A stretch of DNA of 64,000 nucleotides from Streptacidiphilus sp. 4-A2 (GTDB taxonomy: Bacteria > Actinomycetota > Actinomycetes > Streptomycetales > Streptomycetaceae): assembly GCA_014284505.1 (NCBI GenBank), contig JAAFYY010000001.1:3658001-3722000 (forward strand). Reading direction: 5' to 3'. Below, piece after piece: positions 47,604 through 57,242 of the stretch. The translations under genes and the position numbers were made by a program. The stretch's first letter is position 1. Every line of letters begins with the position of its first letter. Below the pieces are notes generated by a model. The model was not told the DNA's origin and did not search any database. It saw nothing but the letters and a program-made list of their open reading frames with translations.

Positions 47604-47711
47604 GCGGGTTAGTATTCACGCGCCCGCCGGGCCGCACAAGACGCATTTCGACGCGCCAGGCCACCGCAGCGGGCACCGCCCCCGTGCCGTCGAGCAGGTG
47701 GAGCCCTCCCC
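47604..47711. promoter_or_regulatory. Divergent promoter region between two operons of the cluster
   Basis: 108 bp between the minus-strand KASIII gene and the plus-strand carrier-like gene. It begins with AT-richer GGTTAGTATTCACGCG. It must carry both start sites or at least the minus-strand promoter. No clear consensus boxes are assigned. Confidence 0.4.
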
Positions 47712-48053
47712 ATGAACGATCACCCTCCTTCCGCCGCGCCGGTGCGCGCCGAGCTGCTGGCGCTGCTGGCCGAGGCTGCGGCCGCGCCGCCGGGCTGGTC
47801 CGGCCGGGTCACCGCCGACTCCCGGCTGGACGCCGACCTGCTGCTGGACGAGTGCGAACTCGGCGCCCTGGCGGCGTTGTTGCACGAGCACTTCGGCGAG
47901 CGGGCGGATCTGGCCCGGCTGCGCGCCGGACTCGACCTGGACGCCCTGGCCGCGCTCACCGTCGGCGATCTGGAGCGCGAACTGCTGCCGCCCGGCGGGC
48001 CCGCGCCCGACCGGCCCGGTCCCGGTCGGCCGACTGCCGGAGGGCCGCGATGA
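47712..48053 (+). CDS. Carrier-protein-like protein lacking the phosphopantetheine serine
   Basis: 113 residues, ATG at 47712, intact frame. The helical plan fits an acyl carrier protein: [72 protein letters not shown]. At the attachment site the expected Asp-Ser reads Asp-Glu-Cys, so it cannot carry the arm at the usual place. The C-terminus is a Pro/Gly tail. The TGA overlaps the glycosyltransferase ATG at 48050. Possibly a scaffold or docking partner (inference). Confidence 0.65.
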   Translation: MNDHPPSAAPVRAELLALLAEAAAAPPGWSGRVTADSRLDADLLLDECELGALAALLHEHFGERADLARLRAGLDLDALAALTVGDLERELLPPGGPAPDRPGPGRPTAGGPR

Positions 48054-49231
48054 GCCGGTTCCTGCTGGTGGTGCCCCCGCTGGCCGGGCACATCCATCCG
48101 ACCGTGGGCCTGGCCGGGGAACTCGCCGCCCGGGGCCATCAGGTGGCCTGGAGCGGCTCCGAGGCGGTGCTGCGGCCGCTGCTCGGCCCGGACGCGGAGG
48201 TACTGGCGACCGGCAGCCGGGTGTTCCGGGCCCAGAGCGGCCACGGCCTGGCGGCGCTGCGCACGCTCTGGGAGGGCTTTGTGGTGCCCTATGCCCGCTT
48301 CACCGCCAAGGCCCTGGACCGGGCCGTGCTCGACTACCGGCCGGATGTGGTGCTGGTGGACCAGCACACCCCCGCGGGCGCACTGGTCGCGCACCGGCAC
48401 GGGCTGCACTGGGCCAGTCTGGCCCCGGGCGCGATGGAGCTCGGACGCCCCTACCGGGCCCTGCCGAAGGTCGAATCCTGGATGACCGACCAGCTCACCG
48501 CGCTGTGGCTGCGGGCCGGCCTGCCGCCGCGGCAGTACACCGATCCGCGCTTCTCCCCGGAGCTGCTGCTGGCGCTCACCGGCCGGGCGCTCACCGGACC
48601 CCAGTCCTTCCCGGAGCATTTCGCCCTGGTGGGGCCGGTACTGACGGCACGTCCGGCAGATCCCCTCTTCCCCTGGCGGGAGTTGGCGCCAGGACGGCGG
48701 CGGGTGCTGCTCAGCATGGGCACGCTGGCCGACGACGTCAGCGCGGACTTCCACGCCCGCGCGGTACGGGCGCTGGAACTGCTCGGCGGGGAGGTGCAGG
48801 CGGTCATCACCGCGCCGCCCGGCTCGCTGCCCCGGCTGCCGCCCGGCACAGTGGCCGTGGAGCGGGCCCCGGTACTGGAGCTGATGGCCCGCGGGCTGCT
48901 GGACGCGGTGGTCTGCCACGGCGGGATGAACACCGTGGGCGAGGCGCTCAGCCACGGGATCCCGCTGGTGGTCGCGCCCATCCGGCACGACCAGCCGTTT
49001 GTCGCGGCCCAGGTCACGGCGGCCGGAGCGGGCGTACGGGTGCCCTTTGCCCGGGTCTCGCCGGAGGGCCTGGCAGCGGCGCTGCGCACGGTGCTGGACG
49101 ACCCGGCGTACCGGGCAGCGGCGGCCGCGACCGGCGCCGGGCTGCGCTCCGGCGGTGGTGCCCGCACCGCCGCGGACCGGCTGGAGCAGTTGGCCGGGAT
49201 GCCCCCGAACGGTGGAAATCTATTGGTCTAG
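48050..49231 (+). CDS. MGT-type glycosyltransferase (GT1)
   Basis: GT-B fold transferase using a UDP- or dTDP-sugar. [20 protein letters not shown] contains the acceptor-side catalytic His (GHIHP). [19 protein letters not shown] segment [13 protein letters not shown] follows. Donor-binding PSPG-like region: [40 protein letters not shown] and [19 protein letters not shown]. 393 residues, intact frame. Coupled to the carrier-like gene by ATGA. Probably glycosylates the product, possibly for self-resistance or export together with the adjacent ABC transporter. Confidence 0.9.
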   Translation: MSRFLLVVPPLAGHIHPTVGLAGELAARGHQVAWSGSEAVLRPLLGPDAEVLATGSRVFRAQSGHGLAALRTLWEGFVVPYARFTAKALDRAVLDYRPDVVLVDQHTPAGALVAHRHGLHWASLAPGAMELGRPYRALPKVESWMTDQLTALWLRAGLPPRQYTDPRFSPELLLALTGRALTGPQSFPEHFALVGPVLTARPADPLFPWRELAPGRRRVLLSMGTLADDVSADFHARAVRALELLGGEVQAVITAPPGSLPRLPPGTVAVERAPVLELMARGLLDAVVCHGGMNTVGEALSHGIPLVVAPIRHDQPFVAAQVTAAGAGVRVPFARVSPEGLAAALRTVLDDPAYRAAAAATGAGLRSGGGARTAADRLEQLAGMPPNGGNLLV

Positions 49232-49329
49232 GCCATTGTTTCGGAGCCGTCGGAGACCCTAGGGTTGGCCCGCAGCACCGCCCTCCCTGGTGCCCACTGG
49301 CGCCCCATCCCCCTTCTCGGGAGCCCTGG

Positions 49330-50305
49330 TTGATCGAAACCGTGGGACTGCGCAAATCCTTCCAGTCCCGGAACCGCCGCGAGACCACCACCGTTGACGC
49401 CGTACGCGGCATCGACCTGTCCGTTCCCGCCGGAGAGATCTTCGGCTTTCTCGGCCCCAACGGGGCCGGGAAGACCACCACCCTGCGGATGCTCGCGACC
49501 CTGATCCGCCCCGACGGGGCGAGGCCCGGATCGCGGGCGCCGACCTGCGCACCGACCCCGCCGGGGTCCGCCGCCGGATCGGCTATGTGGCCCAGGGCGG
49601 GGGCACCACCGACGGCGTCAGCGCCCGCGAGGAACTGGTGCACCAGGCACGGCTGTTCGGCATCGGCAAGGCCGATGCCCAGCGGCACGCCGTGACCGCG
49701 CTGGCCGCCTTCGACCTGGGCGAGTACGCCGACCGGCTGTGCCGGACCTACTCCGGCGGCCAGCGCCGCCGGTGGACATCGCCCTGGGCGTGATCCACAG
49801 CCCCAAGGTGCTGTTCCTGGACGAACCCACGGTCGGGCTCGACCCGCCCAGCCGCACCCGCGTCTGGGAGGAGGTCCGCCGACTGCGTGACGAGGGCATG
49901 ACGGTCTTTGTCACCACCCACTACCTCGACGAGGCCGACGCCCTGTGCGAGCGGATCGCCATCATCGACCACGGCGAGATCGTCGCCGAGGGCACACCGG
50001 ACGGCCTCAAACGCGAGATCGCCGGCGACGTGCTGCTGGTCGGCCTGGAACCCTCGTACCCGGGCGGCGGGGACGGTGCCGAACAGGCCGCCAAGGCGCT
50101 GCGGGACGCCCCCTACCTGCACCGCCTGGAGCAGCAGGAGGGCGGCGGCCTGCGGCTCTACGTGGAGAACGGCGCGACCGCGATCCCGCAGGTGCTGCGC
50201 ACCCTGGAGGGCTGCGGCGCCGCACCCACCACCGTGCAACTCCAGCGGCCCAGCCTGGACGACGTGTTCCTGGCGCGTACCGGCCGCTCGCTCCAGCAGT
50301 CCTGA
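49330..50305 (+). CDS. ABC exporter ATP-binding protein, DrrA family
   Basis: Drug-exporter ATPase. Probable TTG start at 49330. Walker [22 protein letters not shown]-loop [20 protein letters not shown], signature [16 protein letters not shown], Walker [21 protein letters not shown], switch [11 protein letters not shown]. The DrrA-type C-terminal domain ends [20 protein letters not shown]. About 325 residues; frameshifts near 49520 and 49772. Followed after 141 bp by its permease. A likely export and resistance function of the cluster. Confidence 0.9.
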
Positions 50306-50446
50306 ACCCGCCCCGGGCCCGGCGCGCCGCCGCCGGCCCCGGGCAGCGGCATGCCCCGCCCCGGAACCGCACCCGCCCGGACCGGCCCGCCCGGACCGCA
50401 CCCGCCCCGACCCACATCCGCCCGCCCGAACCGAGCCGAGGTACCG

Positions 50447-51209
50447 ATGAAGCTCGCCCGCGACACCTGGCTGGTCTTCCAGAGACAGCTGCTGCTGATG
50501 GCCCGCACCCCGGTCTGGATCGCCGTGGGGATCATCCAACCCGTCTTCTACCTGCTGCTCTTCGCGCCGCTGCTGAAGTCGGCGCTGGCACCCATGGGCG
50601 CGAAGACCTATGCCGAGACCTACCAGATCTACGTCCCGGGCCTGTTGGCGGTGCTGGTCATCTTCGGCGGCCTGTTCACCGGCTTCAGCCTGCTGGGCGA
50701 GCTGCGGGCGGGCATCATCGAGCGCTCCCGGGTGACCCCGGTGAGCAGACTGGCACTGCTGCTCGGCCGGGCGCTGCGGGAGGTGGTGGCGCTACTGCTG
50801 CAAGCGGTCATCATCACCGTGCTGGCCCTGCCGTTCGGGCTCCGGGTACAGCCGGGCGACCTGGTGCTCGCCTATCTGCTGATGGCCCTGCTGGCGCTGA
50901 TGACCTCCTCGGTCTCCTACGGCCTGGCGCTGCTGGTGCGCAACGACTCGGCGCTCGCGCCGGTGGTCAACACCGTGGCGCAGCCCATCGCGCTGCTCTC
51001 CGGGGTGCTGCTGCCGCTGGCTCTGGCCCCGGAGTGGCTGCGCTCGATCGCCCGCTGGAACCCCTTCTACTGGGCGGTGCAGGGCATGCGGGCGCTGTTC
51101 TCCGGTGACGGCGGCTCGTCGACCGTGGGAGAGCCTGGTGATCGTGGTGGTGCTGACCGTACTGGCCGTGGGCTGGTCGGCCCGGCTGTTCGCCGACCGG
51201 GTCCGCTGA
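50447..51209 (+). CDS. ABC-2 type exporter permease, DrrB family
   Basis: Six-helix membrane protein. ATG at 50447 after CCGAGG. VFQRQLLLMARTPVWIAVGI and IQPVFYLLLFAPLLKSAL start the protein; IYVPGLLAVLVIFGGLFTGF, AVIITVLALPFGLRV and NTVAQPIALLSGVLLPLALA are further helices, with the ABC-2 signature around APEWLRSIARWNPFYWAVQG. One frameshift near 51128; corrected, the last helix reads LVIVVVLTVLAVGWSARLF and stops at 51207-51209. About 255 residues. Pairs with the ATPase upstream. Confidence 0.9.
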
Positions 51210-51235
51210 CGGATCCGCCGGCCGACAGCACGACG

Positions 51236-51279
51236 GCGGCAGGCCCCCGACCCGGTGCCACGGGTCGGGGGCCTGCCGC
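51236..51279. terminator. Strong convergent terminator
   Basis: Perfect 19-bp stem GCGGCAGGCCCCCGACCCG (51236-51254) and CGGGTCGGGGGCCTGCCGC (51261-51279), loop GTGCCA, between the exporter permease (ends 51209, plus) and the methyltransferase (ends 51298, minus). Confidence 0.93.
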
Positions 51280-51297
51280 GCGGGCGCCGGGGCGCCG

Positions 51298-52070
51298 TCA
51301 GCGGTCGGCCTCGACATAGACGGTCTCGTCGGTGCGGAACGGGGTGTCCAGGTCTGCCACGTCGGCCCGGGCGCCGGTGCGGTAGGCGCAGTGCCGGACG
51401 TCCCCGGCCGCGAATCCGGCCCGGACCAGCACATGCCGCAGTTCGTCCAGGTCGTAGATCCACTGGTGTCCGTAGTAGCGGAAGATCTGGTTCACCAGGA
51501 ACGCCTTGCGCTGCGGCATCGGCGGCCCGAAGCCGAGCATGCTCAGCCGCCGCCGGTGGCGGGCCAGGAAGCCGTCGTCGGCGGCGTAGCCGCGCAGGTA
51601 GCGGGCGAGGTCAGGGTGGTCAGCCGGAGTACGCCGCCGGGCCGCAGCACCCGGCGGGCCTCGGTCAGCCAGCCGACCGCGACCGGCATGGTCACATGCT
51701 CGATGAGGTGCTCGGCGTAGACCCAGTCGACGCTGGCGTCGGCGAAGGGCAGCGGTTCGGAGATGTCGAGCTGGGTGAAGCAGCGCTCGCCGTCGACCTG
51801 GTAGAGGGTGCCCGGCTCGGTGGCCTGCCCGGGGCCGCGCAACGGCGTGAAATCGGTGCCGAGGCCCTGCGGGTGCGCGGTCTTGAAGGCCGCGAACTCA
51901 AGGCCGGTCAGGCCCAGCGCCTCGAAGTCGGCGCGGTTGTGCGGCGGCGTTCCCAGGGGTTCGAGTTTCTCGCATACGGCGACTCGGGCACTGAACGTGT
52001 CGAGATGACGGGCGAGACCGTCAGGGTCGTCCCAGTCCCATCCCGGAAATGACACCGACTCCTTTGACAT
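51298..52070 (-). CDS. SAM-dependent methyltransferase (class I)
   Basis: About 260 residues. ATG at 52070 has AAAGGG eight bases upstream (another ATG two codons earlier at 52076). The domain resembles Methyltransf_11 late motifs: ISEPLPFADASVDWVYAEHL, IEHVTMPVAVGWLTEARRVL, RPGGVLRLTTL, then LARYLRGYAADDGFLARHRR after a frameshift near 51612. It ends DTPFRTDETVYVEADR. A classical GxGxG motif I is replaced by an N-terminal region GTDFTPLRGPGQATEPG, as in some small tailoring enzymes. Downstream of and in operon with the FMN oxidase gene (33-bp gap). Confidence 0.8.
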
Positions 52071-52102
52071 ATACATGTCCCTTTCTGTATCCACGTGAGC
52101 GG

Positions 52103-53191
52103 TCAGTTTCCAAAGCCCCACCGGGTGACCGCGCTGCGATCGAAATCACGCAATCGCGGCCGCCCCGACAGCGTCATCGCGTCGTCCAATTCGGATCTCA
52201 ACAACCCCAGGATGTGATCCACCCCGGCCTCCCCGGCGCGGGCCAGGCCCCAGAGCACCGGGCGCCGACCAGCACCGCCCGCGCGCCCAGGGCCAGCGCC
52301 ACCGCGACGTCCGTTCCGTGCCGGACGCCCCCGTCCACCAGCACCGGAAAGTCCGCCGGGACGGCCGCCACCACCTCCGGCAGCACCGCCAGGGTCGGCG
52401 GGGCACCGTCGAGCTGACGACCCCGTGGTTGGAGACCACCACCGCCGCCGCGCCGTGCTCCACCGCGAGCCGGGCATCCTCGGCGGTGAGGATGCCCTTG
52501 AGCACCAGCGGCAGACTGGTGCGCTCCCGCAGCCAGGCCAGATCGCCCCAGCTCAGGGCCGGGTCGAACTGCTCGCGCGCGTGCGCCTCAATGCCGGAGA
52601 CCCCCTCGGTCCGGCGACGGCCGGCGGCCATCAGCAGCGGATCCAGGTTCACCGCGCGCACGTCGTCGGGCACCGTGAAGCCGTTGCGGATGTCCCGCAG
52701 CCGCCGGCCCACCCGCGGCGCGTCCACGGTCAGCACCAGCGCCCGGTAGCCGGCCGCCTCGGCCCGCCCGACCAGCGACTCCAGCGCCTCACGCCGGCGC
52801 AGCCAGTAGAGCTGGAGCCACAGCGGCCCGGTGGCCGCGGCCGCGATCTCCTCCACCGTCCGGCTCGCGAACATGCCCGCCACCAGCAGCATTCCGGCCC
52901 GGCCCGCCGCCCGCGCGGTCGCGGTCTCGCCCTGCGGGTCGACCAGCCGGTGGTAGGCCATCGGCGCGACGCCGATCGGCGCAGCCAGCCGGTCCCCCAG
53001 CAGTTCCAGCGAGGGATCGCACCCGGCGACGTCCACCAGCACCCGCGGGCGCAGCGCGTACCGGCCGAACTGGGCGAGGTTGGCGGCAAGCGTGCGCTCG
53101 GCACCGCTCCGCCCTGGATGAAGTCCCATGATTCCGGTGGGAGCCGGCCCCGGGCTTCGCGTTCCACCTCGGCCGACGTGAGCGGACTCAC
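52103..53191 (-). CDS. FMN-dependent 2-hydroxyacid oxidase (4-hydroxymandelate oxidase-like)
   Basis: Flavin oxidase that turns a 2-hydroxyacid into a 2-oxoacid. GTG at 53191 follows [17 protein letters not shown] is the N-terminal signature; [40 protein letters not shown] and [20 protein letters not shown] are strands of the barrel. The active-site motif SNHGGRQLDG carries the catalytic His (after a missing G near 52425), followed by [20 protein letters not shown] and the FMN phosphate site. About 360 residues; frameshifts near 53110, 52425 and 52275. With the HmaS-like gene at 60162 it forms the 4-hydroxymandelate to 4-hydroxybenzoylformate step known from hydroxyphenylglycine pathways; substrate is inferred. 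Confidence 0.85.
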
Positions 53192-53345
53192 GAACACACT
53201 CCTTCGTGGACGGGCCGCGCTCGGGCCAGTCCTGGATCGGCAGCGTAGAAGGTCTCGACCAGATTGGTATAGACCTTGATTTGACGTTTCGTCTGTGCCA
53301 GGGTCTGCATGCGGAATTGACCGCATTGAATTCGAACCGACGGCC
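53192..53345. promoter_or_regulatory. Divergent promoter region with operator-like motif
   Basis: 154 bp between the FMN oxidase start (minus) and the ligase start (plus). It contains the AT-richer stretch GATTGGTATAGACCTTGATT (53262-53281) and the motif TTGACGTTTCGTCTG at 53281-53295, similar to motifs elsewhere in the cluster. Likely the control point for both transcription units. Confidence 0.5.
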
Positions 53346-54799
53346 ATGATTTCCTCCCTGATGCGTGGAGTGGCGTTGACCGGTTTCCCCTTTGCCCCGC
53401 CCGCGAAGTACCGCGGAACTGGGTCGAACTCTTCCTCCTGGCGGGCCCCGACCAGGAGGAATGCGTCCAGTTCGGGAGCACGACGTACCGCGCCGGGCTG
53501 CGGGCCCTGGTGGCCGGGCAGCGCGAACGGCTGGCCGCCGCGGGCCTGGCCCACGGTGGCACCCTGGCCGTGCGGCTGCCGCCCTCGCTCGCATATGTCA
53601 CCGCACTGCTGGCCGGCTGGCAGCTGGGCGCCCAGGTGATGCTGCTGGACCACCGGCTGACCGAACACGAAACCCGGTCCGCCCTGGCCCGGTTGGCACC
53701 ACAGGTGCTGGTGCGGGCCGATCACGGGGCCGGCCGCGGACTGCGCGGCTTCACCGAGGTGGAGCCGCTGGTCGAGCCGCAGCCGGGCGGCCGACCGGCC
53801 ACCACCGGCCACGCGCTGGTGCAACTGAGCTCCGGCTCCACCGGCCCGTCCAAGGTGATCGCCCGCTCCGCCGCCGACCTGCTCCGCGAACTCGACTGCT
53901 ACCGGAGGCTCGTGGACTTCCCCGGGCCGGGCGAGCGAGTGGTGCTGCTGTCCTCCGTGGTGCATGTGCTCGGACTGGTCGGCGGCCTGCTCAACAGCCT
54001 GCACGCGAGGGTGCCGCTGACCGTCCCGGAGCGGATGACGGCAGCGGGGATCCTGGCGGCCGTGGCCGCCGGGGACCGGCCCACCACCGTCATCGGTGTG
54101 CCCTTCCACGCCGAACTGCTGGCCGGGGTCCAGTCACCGCCGCCACTGCCGAACCTGCGGCGGATGGTGGTGGCCGGGGAGTTGCTCCGCCCGGGCGTGG
54201 CCGGGGCGTTCACCGAACGCTACGGTGTGCCGCTGGGCACCATGTACGGGATGACCGAGACCGGAGTCATCGCCACCGATCTGACCGGATGTCACCATCC
54301 TTCGCTGGAACCGGTGTACGGGATGGAGTTGCGCGAGGACGAGGGCGAGCTGCACCTGCGCCGGCCCGACTCGCCCTATCTCGGCGGCACCGACCCGACT
54401 CGCTGGTCCGACGGCTGGCTGCACACCAGGGACGCGGGCCGGAGCGATCCCGCCACCGGGCGGGTGACCGTGCTCGGCCGCCGCGACTCGCAGGTCTCGA
54501 TCGGCGGGCTCAAGGTGGACCTCACCGAGGTCGAGCAGACCCTGGCCGCGCTGCCGGAGGTCCGCGAGGCCGTGGTGGTGTTCGCCGACGGGGCCATCGA
54601 GGCATTCCTGGCCACCACGCCGGGCCGGACCGGACGAGGTCCACGACCAGGGTCGCCGTGCGACTCGCCGGATACAAGCGCCCACGCACCCTGTCCTTCC
54701 TGCCCGCGCTCCCCCGCACGCGACCGCAAGCTGCTGCGCGACCCGGCCGGGCTGCGCACCGCCGCCGCCACGGCCCGGGCCGCCACCGCCGCCCGCTGA
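53346..54799 (+). CDS. AMP-forming acyl/aryl ligase or adenylation enzyme
   Basis: ANL-superfamily enzyme activating a carboxylic acid as acyl-AMP for thioester formation. Core motifs: ALVQLSSGSTGPSKVIARSA (A3, phosphate loop), GTMYGMTETGVIATDL (A5), GWLHTRDAGRSDPATGRVTV (A7/A8 Asp) and KVDLTEVEQTLAALPEVREA. The catalytic Lys region is LPRTATGKLLRDPAG after correction near 54640. The N-terminus is shifted (ALTGFPFAPPAKYRG then NWVELFLLAGPDQEE, slip near 53417). ATG start at 53346 is tentative; 53361 is an alternative. About 485 residues. Could load the carrier proteins encoded next. Confidence 0.82.
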
Positions 54800-54902
54800 C
54801 GCCACCCGCACCCCTGCACCCCGCAACATCCGTGCTGCCCGCGCCACTTGCGCGCCGCCGCCGCAACGCAACCGATCCAGCCGACCGCCCTCAAGGAGCC
54901 GC

Positions 54903-55177
54903 CATGCAGGACCAGATCCGCGAGTTCGTCATCGCCACGCTTGTCGAGATGAACTACACGTCGCCGGGTCACCGGACACCGACCTCGGTCCGGCCGGTCT
55001 CGACCTCGAATCCCCTGGCCCTGGCCGACCTCTCGGTCCAGGTCGAGGACAAGTACGGGATCAAGTTCGACCTGGACGAGATGGAGACCACCGCGCTGAT
55101 GACCCTGGACGAGTTCACCGCCGACGTGGCCGCCGGATCACCGCCGGCCAGGCCGCGCCCGCGGCAGCAACGCGTGA
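54903..55177 (+). CDS. Acyl carrier protein (first of a pair)
   Basis: About 90 residues, ATG at 54903 preceded by AAGGAGCC. IREFVIATLVEMNYTSP then, after frame corrections near 54965 and 55010, DTDLGPAGLDLESLALADLS with the phosphopantetheine Ser in LESLAL. VQVEDKYGIKFDLDEMETTA and LMTLDEFTADVAAGI complete the fold. The likely stop at 55175-55177 overlaps the GTG of the second carrier protein (GTGA). Carrier for a starter or extender chain. Confidence 0.8.
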
Positions 55178-55423
55178 GCGGGCTGCCGCTCCCAGGCCGC
55201 GCCGAGGTCGTGGCCATGCTCGCCCGCTACGGCAACCGCCCGCCGGAGCAGGTGCACGAATCCCTGGATCACTCGAACTCACCTGGCTCATAGCCGAGTT
55301 CGAGCAGACCTACCAGATCGAACTGGACCTGGACGACGACCGCTGGACGCCGTGCGCACCGTGGAGGACGCCACCGAACTGTTGCGCGGGGCCGCCGACG
55401 CCGCCGGAGCCGGCCGACGATGA
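55174..55423 (+). CDS. Acyl carrier protein (second of a pair)
   Basis: About 83 residues, GTG at 55174 overlapping the previous stop. AEVVAMLARYGNRPPEQVHE forms helix 1; the attachment site is SLDSLELTWLIAEFEQTYQI with the DSL Ser (after correcting a slip near 55270). DLDDDRLDAVRTVEDATELL ends the domain (second slip near 55348). The TGA at 55421-55423 overlaps the ketosynthase ATG at 55420. Some doubt remains whether the two carrier proteins are separate or one tandem protein, because frame errors obscure the junction. Confidence 0.75.
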
Positions 55424-56562
55424 CTGCCGACACCGCCACCGCCGCACGAACCGTGGGCAGCGGCAGCCCGTGGTCACCGGAATCGGGTGCTCTCGGCCTG
55501 CGGACACGGCCTGGACCCGCTGGCCGAGGCCGTCGCCCAGGGCCGCTCCGCGTTCGGCCCGGTCACCCGGTTCGACGTGACCGGGCGCCGCACCCGGCGG
55601 GCGGCCACGCTCCCGGGCGCGCCCCCGCTCGCCGAGGCCGTGCTCACCGCCGTCGACGACGCCTGCCGCCAGGCCGGAGCCCCCGCCGCCGCGGAGGCCG
55701 ATGCCGGCGCGACGACACTGCTGCTCGCCCTGCACAGCGACCTGGACACCACCCGGGTCGCCGCGCTGATCGCCGAAGGCGCACAACGGCGGTGGGGCAT
55801 CCCGGCGGTCACCCGTGTCTACACCGGTGCCTGCGTGGCGCGCCGGATCCGCCGTCGCCGACGCCGCCGCGCTGATCGCCTCCGCCGCAGCCGCCGGGTG
55901 GTGGTCGCGGCCGGACACCTGGTCGCGGCCGGGGTGTTCGCGGCCTTCGACGCCGGACGGGCGCTGGCCCGCGACGGCCGAGGTCCGGCCGTTCAGCGCC
56001 GGCGCACCGGCACCCTGCTCGGCGACGCCGCCGTAGCGGTGGTGCTGGAGGAGCGGGCGGGGCCGAGGCGCGCGGGCCGAGGTACTGGCCCGGATCGACG
56101 GCTGGGGCCGGGCGGGGGACGCCTACCACGTCTGCCGCCCGGTCCGGACGGCGCCCGGGCTGGCCCGGGCGATCGAGGCCGGCGGCCTCAGCCGCGGCGG
56201 CGTCGCACCGGACCAAGATCGGCTATGTCAACGCCAACGCCACCGGATCGCCGCTGGCGGACCAGGCCGAGGCCAACGCACTGCACCGGGTGTTCGGCGA
56301 CCACACCGCACGGCTCCCGGTCAGCTCCACCAAGGGTGTCCACGGGCATGCGCTGGAGGCGTCCGCCCTGCTCGAACTCGTGGTCACCATCGCCGCACTG
56401 CGCACCGCGACCCTGCCCGTGAACGCCGGCTGGACCGGCCAGGACGAGGACTGCCGCCTCGACCTGGTGCTGGACCGGCCGCGCGCCACCCGACCCGGCC
56501 ATGCCCTGACCCTCAACTCCGCCTTCGGTGGCGCCAACACCGCACTGCTGGTGGCGGCCTGA
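55420..56562 (+). CDS. Ketosynthase-like protein with Asn in place of the first catalytic His
   Basis: FabF/type II KS fold, about 380 residues. PVVTGIGVLSACGHGLDPLA is the usual opening. The nucleophilic Cys is in VYTGACVAGSAVADAAALIA. Where KS enzymes have NAHGTGT this one reads YVNANATGSPLADQAEANAL, so the His is Asn. The second His is kept in SSTKGVHGHALEASALLELV, and the GG motif in LTLNSAFGGANTALLVA. Frameshifts near 55467, 55848 and 56080-56210. Not a chain-length factor, since the Cys is kept. May be a specialised acyltransferase or a KS with altered decarboxylation. Confidence 0.8.
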
Positions 56563-57100
56563 TGCCTCCGCCCTCCACCCCGTCCACCCTGCGTCCGCTG
56601 GCCACCGGCCGGTGGCCCGAGTCGGCCGACGACGGACTGCCGCCGCTCGCCGGATTCACCGTCTCGACCTTCAATCCGCTGGTCGCCGAGGCGGCCGAAC
56701 GCTGTCTGCGCTCCTACTACGGGCCCGCACCCGGGCCCGGTCCCACCCGGACGGCGCTGCTGCTGGCCAGCGGCAGCGGCGACCGGGTCACGGCCGCGGC
56801 GATCGAGTCCGCGGCCGTCGCCCGGCGGCGGTTCCCGCCGCTGCTGTTCTTCCAGTCCAACCCCAACGCGGTACTCGGCCATATCGCCGCACGCTGGCAG
56901 CTCACCGGCCCGGTGCTGGCCACCTGTCCGACGGTCCCGCCCGCCCGGGCGAGGTACCGCCGGACGCGCTGGAACAGGCGGCACTGCTGCTGGCCGACGG
57001 CGACGCCGACCAGGTCCTGCTGATCGCCGCGGAGCAGGCCGCACCGGACGACCGGAACCACCGGGACCACGCCGTCGCCCTGCTGCTCACCCAGCACTGA
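56562..57100 (+). CDS. Small ketosynthase-like protein (Ketoacyl-synt_2 type)
   Basis: About 180 residues; ATG at 56562 overlaps the previous stop (TGATG). Resembles the truncated beta-ketoacyl-synthase-like family seen in aryl polyene clusters (PF13723 type): PLAGFTVSTFNPLVAEAAER, TALLLASGSGDRVTAAAIES, LLFFQSNPNAVLGHIAARWQ and DQVLLIAAEQAAPDDRNHRD. It lacks the catalytic Cys half of a full KS. One frameshift near 56945. Possibly a KS partner or chain-length-type subunit. Confidence 0.72.
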
Positions 57101-57242
57101 GCCGGCGGCCGGCGGCCCGGTCCGCCACATCGCACCGCGCACCGTGTACCGCCGGGCAGCTCCCGCACGCCTGCAATCCCGCACGCCCGCACGCCCACCT
57201 GCCGCCCCGGCACGGCCGCCACCATGGGAGGAATCCACCAAC

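Noticed and set aside
55174..55423. Single tandem di-domain carrier protein instead of two genes
   Set aside because: A GTGA stop-start overlap at 55174-55177 fits two coupled genes, matching the style of the whole operon. The frame errors leave some doubt.
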